Source of the DNA: Muscardinus avellanarius
Taxonomy: Eukaryota > Chordata > Mammalia > Rodentia > Gliridae
Reading direction: 5' to 3'
NCBI GenBank assembly: GCA_963383645.1
Contig: OY726565.1
Location: 27,924,966 to 27,988,965, forward strand
Length of the DNA stretch: 64,000 nt
The notes beneath the pieces were generated by a model. The model was not told the DNA's origin. It ran no database searches and worked only from the letters and a program-made list of their open reading frames with translations. Within the stretch, counting starts at the first letter, position 1, and every line of letters starts with the position of its first letter. Position numbers and translations under genes: made by a program. Positions 33,301-44,151 of this stretch are shown here, piece after piece.

Positions 33301-34020
33301 AAATACAATTTCCTTTTATTGATCACATAGCTGAGATACTTATTTCATACATTTAAATTATCTTAAGATTTAATGACAATAGTTACCTACTGTGTGGCCC
33401 AGAATGAAAATATACAAAATAGCTTTAAAAACACATGTATTTCTACATGCAGGTACACTTACAAATCATACAAAGATAAATACTATTTTGAAGATAAAGA
33501 TTTTGAAAATGAAACAAGTTCATCAAATTTTTACCAAGATATGAAAAGAAATTTTTATGCAAAAATAAAAATTGATGCAGAAATAACACTTTTAACTTTT
33601 CTAATGCCTTAAAAATCATTATAAAATTTATTCTAATGTTATCAATTTTACAAATCACCATTTCTAAATATATATAACTTCAACTATTCCCTTTACATTT
33701 CTGTCATGCTTGCAATAAAACATGTTTATGTGCTCTAAATGCAATAAATGAAATTCTTATATTTAATAACTTTTTCTTAATACAAAGGATAACATCCAGA
33801 TCACGTTTTATATTTCTACTTAAGTTTATATTGTATTAAAATTACTATACATGGTAAAAAAATGACAAGCACTTTTTCTTTTTCCTTCATTTTTAAATAA
33901 AATAAATGTTGTATTTAAAAGCAGAGACTCAAAAATAAATGAGGTATAAAGTTTTATTCTAATGTTATGACCAGTCAGTATGAGTGATTTACATGTGTTT
34001 ATAAAAGTTGATCAATATTA
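33301..34020. other. unique AT-rich DNA, no gene seen
   Basis: Very AT-rich. Short overlapping frames on both strands (33373-33661) have no domain. Confidence 0.4.
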
Positions 34021-34021
34021 A

Positions 34022-34230
34022 AAGCCGAGCATGCTGGTGTGTGCTTGTCATTCCAGTACTTGGGAGGCTGAGACAGGAGGATCTCAGGTTCACAGCCAGC
34101 CTCAACTACTTAGTGAGGCCCTCCATAAGCTAGTGAGACCCCATTTCAAAATAAGGAATAATATAGGGCTGGGAGTGTAGCTTGGATGTAGAATGCCTCT
34201 GGGTTTAATTCCCAGTACCACAAAAAAAGT
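34022..34230 (+). mobile_element. B1-dID-like SINE, type II/older
   Basis: gccgagcatgctggtgtgtgc start, a middle of cctcaactacttagtgaggcc, and an ID-like right half gggctgggagtgtagcttgg, ending agtaccac plus A's. Confidence 0.85.
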
Positions 34231-35116
34231 TTTATCAATGTATTTCACAAAGGCAGTAATAACAAATACTGAATATCTTGCTCTAAAAAATAGAGCATTA
34301 TTATAGATATATTTTTGTTAGATCATTCGATATATACTAGAAAGCTTGTTTAAGTGGGCTGTGAAGTATCCATTAATGTGGCTATGTCAAAGAATGTTTC
34401 TAAGGTATTAGTTCTTCCAGACTAGATTATTTCTAACTCTCCCTGGCAGTCCACTCACCTCATTCCTGCCATTTCCTATCTGTTGTTACGCCCATCAGTA
34501 ATTTTTCTAGACACTGTACTTTCCAGTTCTCAAGTTTCCAGTGAGTTTTTTTTTAGTTTCCATTTCTCTGCAGAGATCCCCTGCCCATTCCTTCACTACG
34601 ATTTGGCTGTCCTTTTAGCTCCTGAATATGCCTATTATAGCTTCTTAAAAGTTCCCTACTCATTCCAACGTCTGCATGGTCTTGGATATCGTTTCTTTGG
34701 ACTGCTTTCTCTCTTGAATGGGAGTCACATTTTCCTGTTCCTTCGCATGTACAGTAATTTTAAATTTTCATCCTGAGCATTGAAGATGGTCTGCTGTAGC
34801 CTGAGTTCTGTGGCTGGCTCAGGAAGTCTTGAGCTCTGTCTCAGCAGGGAGCTCATTCAGCTGGACTCAGACTCCCCACTGTTTCCCTTGCATCCTCAGA
34901 GCTGAAACTCCTACTTTATTCAGCCTTCCAGCTCTTAAGGCTCCTTGTAATCGAAGTTTGCACAGCTCAGAGTTCAACTGAGGTTTTAGATATAGTTTTT
35001 ATTTGCTATATTTTTGGAGCTCCCACTCTGAATCCTTGCTCTTATCATGTTTCCCTAATTCTGTAGTCATAATGGCAGTACTAGACTCCATCCTGCAGCT
35101 CTACTGCCAGTAAGAA
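34231..35116. other. unique DNA, no gene seen
   Basis: 34420-35110 is less AT-rich and has moderately long frames, but I recognise no domain, repeat or exon. Confidence 0.35.
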
Positions 35117-35700
35117 ATGGTTTTCTGCTCCAGTTGTACCGTCACAGTGGGAAGCAGGATGGACAGGCCATTCGCCACAGAGCTCAGCTGGCTTGTCGGG
35201 GTCTCCATCCGGGCCACGAGTGAGCCTGGCCGGGTCTCCAGGCCTGACCTTGGCCACTGCTCAACCAGAACCAAAGGCGAGGACTTGCCCCGCGGCCACC
35301 AGCACAGCTGCCTCGTCGGCGCTCAGCCTCACCCTGTGTGGTGGTGGTGCCACAGCCGTGTGTGCTGTGGGAACTGCACTTGCGCCTGGAGTGGCCGGGT
35401 GGCACAGCTCCTTGGCAGAAGAAGCTGAGGGTTCTCAGCCTCGGGCGCTGACGGAGGTACATAGTCCTTGGGTTGCCAGGGACTTGATGTGCTTGTCAAG
35501 ATGCTGCTGGGAAGCGGGAGGATGGCCCATCTGCCTGGATGCTGCACCCTGTGCCTGGTGCCTGAGTGCTGCCTGGACACCCTGGGTGTGCGGTGCCACA
35601 CCTGTGTGTGCTGCGGGAACTGCACTTGCACACTGCACATCATGTGTGAGCCACACCCAGGAGTGTGTGGGGGTTCAGTCCCTCTTTGGCTTTAATCAAG
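35117..35700. other. GC- and CpG-rich island with internal repeats
   Basis: CpG-rich compared with everything around it outside the HAL1 5' UTRs, with CpGs concentrated at 35190-35320. A 36-base unit (tgccaca..gtgtgtgctg, then gggaactgcacttgc) occurs at about 35349-35384 and again at about 35594-35629 with three mismatches. A plus frame (35193-35747, about 184 codons) is Ala/Cys/Thr-rich without a known domain, and opposing frames are also open, as expected for GC-rich DNA. Origin unknown: decayed ERV or CpG-rich promoter remnant are options. Confidence 0.55.
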
Positions 35701-35732
35701 CCCCTTTTAAAAATATGTGCTCCATACAGTAT

Positions 35733-35926
35733 AGTACTGGAAATTGAACCCAGGGTGTTGGAACTCTGAGATACACCCCTGACCTGATTTTATTTTGTAT
35801 TTTGAAACAAGGTCTCATTAATTTGCTGTGGGCCTCCCTAAATTACTCCCTAAATGACAGAATCCGCAATCCTCCTGTCTAAGCCTCCCCATTCCCCAAG
35901 TCCTAGGATTACCACCACACTCAGCT
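35733..35926 (-). mobile_element. older B1-dID-like SINE
   Basis: Complement of gtactggaaattgaacccagg, a central ggtctcattaatttgctg and an end ccaccacactcagct. Diverged. Confidence 0.75.
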
Positions 35927-36497
35927 CAAGAAATTCTATATTCTAGTTTTAAATAAGTTATTTAGTTCTTCATTTATATTTATATTTGACCCAAATGTTG
36001 ATAAGGTTATGGAAAAACAATTTACTATATTTAGCTAAAAGGCCTTTGGATTTTTCTTGCCAGTCTATTGGCATGACACTGTATATAGAAGTAATGTAGC
36101 ATTATTAATCATACATTTCCATAGTTTCCACACTAACACTGAATTTTGCCTCTCTCACTGAAGTAATAAAATGTGTTTATCATCTAAGATCATGTTACAG
36201 ACTTTCTTGGAACTATGTTAGTGATACCACCGATTTATACAAATAGCTAAAATTAAGGAAGATTGTTGAAGGATTAAATTATATCTATCTCAAGAGCACT
36301 TCTGTTTCTAAGAATTTATGAGTTCAGAGAGAGTTCTGATGATAAGAACATGATTCGACCACTTCACTTAAATGAAAGAGATTTGAGTAGTCATCTAATC
36401 TGGTCATCCTCTCAAGAAAATGAACATAAAATCTTTTTTTTTTTTTTTGGTAGGCAAGAATGTATTCTATATAAAGGTTTCCAAAGAAAACCACACT
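35927..36497. other. unique DNA, no gene seen
   Basis: No repeat except a T-run at 36434-36448. Confidence 0.35.
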
Positions 36498-36510
36498 TTA
36501 AAAAATGGGC

Positions 36511-36843
36511 TGGGAGCCGGGCATGGTGGCACATGCTTGTAATCCCAGCATTCGGGAGGCTGAGATCTGAGGATCGTGGTTTGTGGACAGCCTCAGCTAC
36601 ATAGTGAGTCCCTCCACAACTTAGTGAAACCCTGTTTCAAAAAAAAAAGAAAGAATAAAGCCGGGCGTGGTGGCGCACGCTTGTAATCCCCATGCTTGGG
36701 AGGTGGAGACAGGAGGATCGCGCAGGTTCGAAGCCAGCCGAGCTGGCTTAAGAGACCCTGTTTACAAATAAAATATAAAATAGGTCTGGGAGTGTAGCTT
36801 GGAAGCAGAAGGGTTCCATGCCCAGTACCACCACCACACACAC
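36511..36843 (+). mobile_element. composite (trimeric) SINE: type II left half + complete type I
   Basis: 36511-36660 is a type II B1-like half ending at its linker (aaagaataaa). 36661-36843 is a full type I dimer. The type II right half is absent. A 13-base flank aaaaaatgggctg (36498-36510) is matched with one mismatch by aaaaaatgtgctg after the type I tail (about 36844-36856). The trimer therefore appears to have inserted as one unit. Confidence 0.8.
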
Positions 36844-36849
36844 AAAAAA

Positions 36850-37695
36850 TGTGCTGATAAAATTAATCATTTCTGATGCTAAAGAAGCTTGATGGGTGGG
36901 ACCCTCATCTGTCACCTCTTAGGTACCTCAGTCACTGACCGATCTACCTCACAGAAGTGCTAAAGATAGCAAGGAAAAAGTGCCAATAATTCCCTTTTCT
37001 GTCTTTATCCAATAAATATTCAAAATTATTTTCCCTAGAAGAAATAAGGGTGGCATAATTGTTTCATTATCTGCCACCATCACAGAGGTTGCTGTGGCAA
37101 AGCCATTCAACCTGCCGCACCTGACCTTTACATCTTAAAATACCTTACTAAAATGTGTCTGAGGGGGAAAAACTCAAGTTAACCCCCCAAATCCAGCTTT
37201 TCTTCTGTCCTCTAGATCTCATAGCGTTCTTTTGCTTCTGCAAGTTGTTACAGTGAAGGTAGCTCTTGACTCCAGCTATTAAATCAGCATTCTGCTTATT
37301 CCCCACTAGGCAAGTTGATCCCTGTTCTTTTCGTCTCTTCTCACAAATCCAATTTTCTTATCCTTTAATAATGTCAGTGGCTTTTCTCTGAAATCTCCTC
37401 AAGAGTCTGCTCCTCTCAAGATGAGCCCTCATCATCATCCCTTCCAATCTTGAGAAATATATCTATATTATTTACCAACTAAAATTTCAGTTGGCATGTT
37501 GGTATTGATGGATGTTCCTGACATTTTTAATTCTAGACTCTCTGACAGACTTGTAAGTATTCCTAAGTGCTGTGAGCAATGAACTCAAGATTTTCTGGCA
37601 CTCAAAACCACAGTGAAGACCACATCTAAGACCACACTGAAGTGTGAACAGTCATGGGCTGAATCAATAGAGATACACGTGCGATTTTTCTAACT
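36850..37695. other. unique DNA, no gene seen
   Basis: No recognisable repeat or coding signal. Confidence 0.35.
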
Positions 37696-37699
37696 CATG

Positions 37700-37815
37700 C
37701 CATCTTCCTTTTCGTTGTACACACTTGCCATTTTAGCCATTTTAAGAGTACTATTCAGTGGCAGTTAGTACATTCACAATGGTGTGCAGCCATCCCTACT
37801 ATTCACTCCCAGATC
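37700..37815 (+). repeat. ancient L1 (L1M-type) 3' UTR remnant
   Basis: 'cattttagccattttaagagtactattcagtggcagttagtacattcacaatggtgtgcagccatc' follows the widely conserved old-L1 3' UTR pattern. Confidence 0.55.
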
Positions 37816-37821
37816 ATTTTT

Positions 37822-37890
37822 ATCTCCATCCTGTCTAAGCCTCCTAAGAACAGGAATTACAGGTGTGCACCACCAATCATGCCCAGTTCT
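37822..37890 (-). mobile_element. SINE left-half fragment
   Basis: Complement of the B1-like 5' end: ctgtctaagcctcctaag, ggaattacaggtgtgcaccacc, ending atgcccagtt. Confidence 0.65.
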
Positions 37891-38159
37891 ACCAGATACT
37901 TTTAACTGTTTTTCTTATGTATATACAATGTATTTGATTAAATACATAACAAGAACTAAGATTTTACCAAAAAATATTTGAATATGTACTATTGCATGCT
38001 AAAAAACATGCTGAAACTATAGTCATGAATAAGATATCCTGAAATCTTGTTTTAGAATTTGTATGCTTCTGACAGCCTGACAATGTTAAAGGTGCTAGGC
38101 TGGCTAACTGGAGCCCAGAGCCTAACACCTGCTTTTATTAAAAAACAAAAGACCTATTA

Positions 38160-38312
38160 GAGTAAGAATTGTGTATGGAGAAGGGCAAAGAGTAGAGAGG
38201 GAGTGGGGGAGCTCACCAAGTGCTGTGTGCATGTATGTCCCCATCAGTCTGAACTACATTATGATGTGAGACTCCAATGCACTGATAAAAGTACATATTT
38301 TAATAAGGTTTA
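38160..38312 (+). mobile_element. L1 3' end fragment
   Basis: ggagctcaccaagtgctgtgtgcatgtatgt is followed by gaactacattatgatgtgag and actgataaaagtac. It matches the L1 3' terminus seen at about 42050-42150. Confidence 0.75.
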
Positions 38313-38317
38313 TTGGA

Positions 38318-38445
38318 ACACACCACGCCCTTTTCTGTATCCATTGTCTATGGTTGCTTTTGAATCACAACAATAGAACTGAGTAATTCCAACAAATCTG
38401 AAAATATTTATTATTTGGCCCTTTACAGAAAATGTTTTCAGACTC
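38318..38445 (-). repeat. ancient hAT-type (Charlie-like) remnant
   Basis: ggtttattggaacacaccacgcc, ttgtctatggttgctttt and tttggccctttacagaaaatg match a well-known mammalian DNA-transposon fossil. A piece of the same family lies at about 51020-51135 on the other strand. The subfamily name is not certain. Confidence 0.6.
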
Positions 38446-38611
38446 CCCAATGGAGGTATTAATACTGAATTTTAAAAAAGAGAGAAAGAGAAGAGCAGGG
38501 GGCCTCCTACATACAAGAATATGTACATGTTATGAATTACATTTAAAATACATAGGAAAGGAAGAATACTAAAGGATACTTATTTGACTTGATTCTGGTA
38601 ATGAAATTCTT

Positions 38612-38813
38612 TTTTTTTTTTTTTTTTTTTGGTGGTACTGGGGTTCCTGGAAGTCCTTCTACCTCCGGGCTACACTCCCAGACCTATTTTAACATTTTTA
38701 TTTGGAAACAGGGTCTCCTAAGCCAGCGCGCGTGGCTGGCTTCGAACCTGCGCGATCCTCCTGTCTCTGCCTCCCAAGCGCAGGGATTACAAGCGTGCGC
38801 CACCACGCCCGGC
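38612..38813 (-). mobile_element. B1-dID-like SINE, type I, with perfect duplication
   Basis: Flanked by aatgaaattctt at 38600-38611 and 38814-38825. Near-consensus sequence, including CpG-rich blocks, so relatively young. Confidence 0.95.
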
Positions 38814-38825
38814 AATGAAATTCTT

Positions 38826-39139
38826 AATATAAAAGAGAATACCATGAGAGAAATTTTGATAAATCTACTTTTCGATTAACCATGTCTACAATTCAACCTT
38901 TGTATATGATTCTGCTCTGATAATCATAGCCTGATTTTTGACAATAGCCCTAAAATTGTGTAGCATCAAAAAGATGTATTCCAAACCTGCAAGACATACA
39001 TAGTCTAAAGTGAAGAGAATTTATATGTATTAAGCTAGAGAATCATACAGCTTCTTGGAAAGCATTTTAGAAGCCTAACAACTTGAGAGCAGACTAGATG
39101 TTGACTGATGTACTCAATGATAAAAATCAAGCAAACCCA
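38826..39139. other. unique DNA, no gene seen
   Basis: Nothing recognised. Confidence 0.35.
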
Positions 39140-39322
39140 AGCCAGGCGTGGTGGCACAAGCTTATAATCCTAGTACTTGGGAGGCTGAGACAGGAGGATT
39201 GCAGGTTCATGGACAGCCTCAGCTACTTAGTGAGGCCCTCTGTAACTTAATGAGTCCCTAGCTCAAAGGTAGAATGCCCCTGAGTTCAATCCCTGATACC
39301 ACATTTAAAAAAAAAAAAAAAA
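39140..39322 (+). mobile_element. B1-dID-like SINE, type II, internally deleted
   Basis: gccaggcgtggtggcacaagc start and a middle acttagtgaggccctctg. The linker and the start of the right half are lost, and it rejoins at ctagctcaaaggtagaatgcc with an A-tail at 39306-39322. Confidence 0.85.
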
Positions 39323-39489
39323 TGAAGCAAATCCACCTAGAGAGACAAGGAAACCAGTGAGAATTGTCTTGCTGACCTCAGGAAAGCAAAGAATATCAGG
39401 CTTACTGGTCACTAACACCAGGTACTTCAGAGAGCACACAGTTTTAGTTACTGAAAACAAGATAGTAATATTACAATAATACCAGCATG

Positions 39490-39690
39490 AGCCCAGCGTG
39501 GTGGCGCACGCCTGTAATCCTCGTGCTTGGGATGTGGAGACAGGAGGATTGCGCAGGTTCAAAGCGAGCCTCGCTGGCTTACGAGACCCTGTTTCCAAAT
39601 AAAATATAAAATAGGTCTGGGAGTGTAGCCCGGAAGTAGAAGGGTTCTATCCCCAGTACCACCAATAAATTAATTAATTAATCAATTAAA
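39490..39690 (+). mobile_element. B1-dID-like SINE, type I
   Basis: gcccagcgtggtggcgcacg start, right half ggtctgggagtgtagcccgg, ending agtaccaccaataaatt with a ttaa/ataa-type tail. Confidence 0.9.
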
Positions 39691-40474
39691 ATAATAATAA
39701 TACCAGTGTGAAAGTAGGGCCTAAGATACTAAGAAAATTAGTACTATAAAAATCATTTTAGCTGAAACTGTCTTCAACACACCCCTCCAATCACAGTACT
39801 TTTCACATCTGGGCACAAAAATTTGAGATAACCATAATTTCCTAGCATCCTAGAGAACTAGACCAGCACTAGATAGTTCTCTAGAAAATACTCAAACTCA
39901 CTAACCTAAAATCTAAAAATAAGTACTGTTAAAAGATTGAGCTATATTGCCACAAACAGAGCATTCCTGGCTCATAAAAAGGCACAAACTAATATGCTTT
40001 GTACTGTCTTCCTTAATCTGAAGGAATTGCTGATTTAACTTAAAAAACACTTTTATTTTTAGAACAAGATGCAAAGCAGCTACAGATATAAAGCGATATG
40101 TTTCAGCACCTAAGGATACCACATTAAGTTTGTCTTTCAACTCATTGTAAGAATGTCATGTAATGTTAAATTAAATCCAAGATGGATGCTTTAAATTCTC
40201 ATTGGCTTGAAACATTTCATCTGATGATTTGGAATATGTTTCTCTGGAGATGTTTCTGGTAATAATTAGGCATGCGTGGGCCTCTGAGGGTGAATCTTCT
40301 CACATGTCTATACTGCGTTCCAATCATCTCAGAGTGATAAGGTTTTAGCTGAAAATCACAGGTGATAAGATTGGCAGAGCAACTGCTGAAGCCAGATACC
40401 GACACGCATAAAATTAGAAATGAGATACCTAACAGAGTGGCAACCAGCAGTGGGCACGTACAAATGTGATTTTT
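39691..40474. other. unique DNA, no gene seen
   Basis: Nothing recognised beyond short overlapping frames. Confidence 0.35.
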
Positions 40475-40900
40475 GAGCCAAGCGTGGTGGCACATGCTTG
40501 TAATCCAAGTATTTAAGAGGCTGAGACAGGAGGGTCGCAGTTTGAGGACAGCCTCAGCTAGTACTTAGTGAGGCCCTTTGCAATTCAGTGAGACCCTGTT
40601 TCAAAATAAAGAATAAAGCCGGGCATGGTGGCACACGCTTGTAATCCCCACGCTTGGGAGGCAGAGACAGGAGGATCGCGCAGGTTCGAAGCCAGCCACG
40701 CGCGCTGGCTTAGGAGACCCTGTTTCCAAATAAAAATGTAAAAATAGGTCTGGGAGTGTAGCCCGGAGGTAGAAGGGCTTCCAGGAACCCCAGTACCACC
40801 ACCAAAAAAAAAAAAAAAAAAGAATAAAAAAATAGAGCTGGGGGTGTCACTCAGAGATAGAATGTTCCTGGTTTCCATCCCCAGTACCACAAAAAAAAGT
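40475..40900 (+). mobile_element. type II SINE with type I SINE in its linker
   Basis: Type II left half to about 40617 (ending aaagaataaa), a complete type I SINE at 40618-40822 with an A-run, aagaataaa repeated, then the type II right half (agctgggggtgtcactcagag) to about 40896. The outer element is flanked by gtgatttt on both sides. It shows the original nested state from which the trimer at 36511 could derive. Confidence 0.9.
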
Positions 40901-41049
40901 GATTTTAGTTGCCAAATATTATACAGGCCTAATATCTTTGGCTAATTGGCAATTAAGCTTCCTAATATTACTAATAATGACAATAAAAATTTTCAAATTT
41001 GCAGAAGGCAATTTTCATTGGACTCTGAAATTATAAATATATATTTAAA

Positions 41050-41112
41050 AATTATTTATTAGTGCATTGCAGTTTTACATCATAGTTAAGTTAGATGTGA
41101 TAAAAAAAAAAC
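41050..41112 (-). mobile_element. L1 3' end fragment, minus strand
   Basis: Complement of the L1 3' end (ttattagtgcattgcagttt, tacatcatagtt). It directly abuts the plus-strand L1 that follows. Confidence 0.6.
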
Positions 41113-42150
41113 ATACATACTCAGAAAACTGGGAATGGACCTACCACAGGATCCAGCTATACCACTCCTGAATATCTTTCCAAAGGGACTGAAATGAGAA
41201 TATTATATTAATACATGCATATCCATGTTTATAGCACCACAATTCACAATAGCCAAATTATGGAACCAACCTAGATGTCCATCAACAGATGAATGGATTA
41301 CAAAATTATGGGATATCCACAAACAGAATTATATTCTGATAGGTTGGGTCCCTCCCTTCCCCCACGGGACCCTGCGAGGCGGGCAGGAGGCAAAACTCCG
41401 GAAGCCAGAAGTGGAGATATTGCAAGACTCCAGGTGTCACAAGACTCCAAACATCGCGAGACAGACTCCAGAGGTCGTGAGACCAGAGATGTCACAAGAG
41501 AATCAGCATTCCTATAAAACATCAGTACTTGTACTTCCTCTCCATCACGTGGCTCTGCCAACTGACTGTGACCCTGCTTAACCATGTGGCTCTGTTGCTC
41601 TGTCATAGGTCCCGTCCCCCACAGGCAGCAGACCTCACCCAAAAGTGCAAGGTTTGATAACTTGGCTGGTGTTTACCGCCTTTGTGACTCCCCAGCTCAA
41701 TTTCAATGTTACATATTCAGCAATAAAAGAACAAAATTATGTCATTTGCAGGAAAATGGATGAAACTGGAGAACATTATGCTAAGTGAGATTAGCCAGTC
41801 ACAGAAAGTGAAGGGTCATATGTTTTCTCTTATATCTCAAAGCTAGGGAGTAACTGGGATATAAGAAGGACTTTAGATAATGGAGGAGAAACTCCAGTGG
41901 CGCTACGAAGGTGGTTTGGGGAGAACAGGAGGAAAGGGAGAATCAATGAAGGAATGACTTCCATTGACAGTATGTACATATGTGAGAATAACAATATCAA
42001 CTTTAATATCCTGTATGCAAAGGGGAGGAAGTAGGAAAGACGCGGGTGGGGTGGGGGAGCCCACCAAGTGCTGTGTGCATGTATGTCACCATTACTATGA
42101 ACTGCACTATAATGTGAGAGTACAATGCACCAATAAAAGTATATTAAAGA
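41113..42150 (+). mobile_element. 5'-truncated L1, split by a solo LTR
   Basis: L1 ORF2 C-terminal end (41113-41336 and 41714-41800) and 3' UTR, ending accaataaaagtatatt at about 42148. The LTR at 41337-41713 interrupts the 'NYILI/QQ' region near the end of ORF2. Confidence 0.85.
41337..41713 (+). mobile_element. 377-bp solo LTR (ERVL/MaLR-like)
   Basis: Begins tgataggttggg and ends ttcaatgttaca (TG..CA), flanked by a perfect 5-bp duplication tattc (41332-41336 and 41714-41718). Contains a TATA-like cctataaaacatc at about 41511-41523. Five-base duplications and small size suggest the ERVL/MaLR group. No coding part is present. Confidence 0.8.
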
Positions 42151-42157
42151 ATATATA

Positions 42158-42360
42158 CAGCCAGGTGTGCTGCTGTGTGTCTGTAATCCCAGTACTTGGG
42201 AGGTTGAGCAGGAGGACCTCAGGTTTCAAACTAATCTCAGCAACTTAGTGAGACCCTGTTTCTAAAACAAACAAAAATAATAATAACAATAAAAAGGGCT
42301 GGAGTTATAGCTTAGAGGTAGAAATGCCTGGGGTTCAATCCTCAGGACTACACACACATA
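42158..42360 (+). mobile_element. B1-dID-like SINE, older
   Basis: gccaggtgtgctgctgtgtg start, a middle of aatctcagcaacttagtgag, and a right half gggctggagttatagcttagagg, ending near cacacacataat. Confidence 0.8.
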
Positions 42361-42844
42361 ATGCACACATCCCACCTCATTGCCCCTCTCCTTTCTCTGC
42401 ACATGAGATGGAACACAGTGGCATTTTACCTCAGACTCACCCCCCCTTCCAATTCTATTCATTTGTTTATTTATTTAATTATTTATTTATTTTTCAAAGA
42501 CAAAGAGAGAGAGTCTTATTTAGGAAAGTGGGAAATACATGTACAAGGGCAAACAGGGGCCATTTCAAGAGGGAGGGAGCACCTTTGGAGGCTCACAGTT
42601 CTTTTTTATAGGAGTCCCCTGTGAGAGGGTGGGTAGGGGTGCCCATCGGGGTGGAGGTCTGGACTTCCCTAGAATCCTCAGGTTCCTGACCTTGATCAAT
42701 GGGTGATGGGTAGGTGCTGCCTGAGCTTGACCTTCCTTAGGGATCCTTTGTTTACTAAGCATCTCAAGACTCTCAGGTGCTGAGAGAGGCCATTGTGATT
42801 AAGGGTGTGAGCCTACTGAGGCTTCTGCCTAATGCAGAACAGAC
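42361..42844. other. unassigned sequence
   Basis: A tttatttatttaattattt simple repeat at 42465-42495 precedes a purine-rich and then GC-moderate stretch. It may hold a decayed LTR (agagagtcttatttaggaaag near 42508), but I see no termini. Confidence 0.3.
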
Positions 42845-42946
42845 CCTGTAGGGTCACTAGGTTGCTGAGGCTGGCCTAAAACCTGAAATCTTCCTGTCTC
42901 AGACTCACAAGTACTGGGATTACATGGCATGTCACCATGCCCTCTT
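42845..42946 (-). mobile_element. SINE left-half fragment
   Basis: Complement of a B1-like half: gttgctgaggctggcctaaa, cttcctgtctcagactcac, ending catgtcaccatgccct. Confidence 0.65.
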
Positions 42947-43017
42947 AAATGTATATCTTGAATAAAATTTGTTTGTTTATGCATTTGTCATATAACTTTG
43001 ACAACAAAAACAGAGTA

Positions 43018-43018
43018 C

Positions 43019-43066
<48 letters not shown>

Positions 43067-43095
43067 CATCATCATCATTATCATTATTATTATAT
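43018..43095 (+). repeat. (ATT)n microsatellite
   Basis: About 15 perfect att units followed by interrupted atc/att units. Confidence 0.95.
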
Positions 43096-43542
43096 GTTCC
43101 ACTCCCTTCCTGAATCCTTTGTTCCACATTGCCTGACCTCTGGTCTTCATCAGGCTTCATATGATGTCGAAAGTAATTGTAAATCTGGCTAAGGAGGGAG
43201 ACTAAAAGAATTTGAAAAATAACAGTAACCACAACAAAATCCTAATGCTGGAAATACAGGGCCAGGACACAAAGCTTAGAAATACACTGTTCACCATAAT
43301 TCATCATCATCTATTTGATAAAGAAGGAAAACTAACTGACCAAAGTTCCCCTTCACACAAAAGTAGAAATCATATACTTCAAAGAATTTTTTAAAATCTC
43401 ACTAGTGATGATTTAATAAAAGTAGCAGTAAATTCGAGACAGAGAAAGTGAACTATCAGAGAAAGTGACATAGAAGCCAATTTTAATGTGTGGCTATAAA
43501 ACAAGTGAATAATATCACATACAGTTTATCAACATTGCTCAC
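43096..43542. other. unique DNA, no gene seen
   Basis: Nothing recognised. Confidence 0.35.
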
Positions 43543-44146
43543 TGTTGCGGTGTGGGATGATATGGTTTTGGGGAAACTGTCCCTGAGGACCCCTATTAGG
43601 GTTCCAGACATAATTTCCCTCAAAACACAAAAAAACCTGAAACAGAAAAACCGCGGGTTCTTGTCCTGAACTAAGGGTCAATACACATTAGCCCGGACTC
43701 TTGCTGAAAATTTTAAAAAGTTTATTAAAAAGATAAAAATACAGAAGAGAGTTACAGCCCTATGCCAGAATGGCATGGGGGGGGGTTTAAAATGAATGCC
43801 CCACCCAAGACTTTTTATACCCATGACCTCCATCTTGTTTACCTAATTCTGACCTAGAAAATGTCCCTGTAAGGTTCCTCCCCCAGCAAGGTGTGGCAAG
43901 GTGTCTCCTTTCATGAAGGTCTTCCCCCTTCTCCTATCCTAGCTATATTATGTAGATCTGTCTTTAGAAAGAGGAAGCCCTAGCTCCCCTCTCCTATTGA
44001 CTTGTTAATTACTTTTATCTAAGTCAATTTACATTGGAATAGTTGCCTGCTTTTAGGCAGAAACCAAGTCCTTTCATAGATTTTTGAAATATAATAATCT
44101 CAGCTTTCTCAAATCTTCCTAGGCCATTCCCAATACTGGTATACTC
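43543..44146 (-). mobile_element. solo LTR, family X, minus copy (604 bp)
   Basis: Ends tgttgcgg on the plus strand, so the minus-strand 3' end reads ..ccgcaaca. The TATA box complement ctttttatac is at 43811-43820 and the aataaa complement at 43721-43726. Flanked by a 5-bp duplication ctcac (43538-43542 and 44147-44151). No internal viral genes are next to it. It belongs to the same family as 44900-45583, with different flanks. Confidence 0.75.
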
Positions 44147-44151
44147 ACCAA

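Noticed and set aside
35193..35747. 184-codon open frame in the GC-rich island
   Set aside because: Opposite-strand and other-frame ORFs are open over the same bases, composition is Ala/Cys-biased, and no domain is visible. Long frames are expected in GC-rich DNA.
43018..43095. CRISPR-like or protein-coding repeat
   Set aside because: It is a plain (ATT)n microsatellite, and no prokaryotic features exist in this window.
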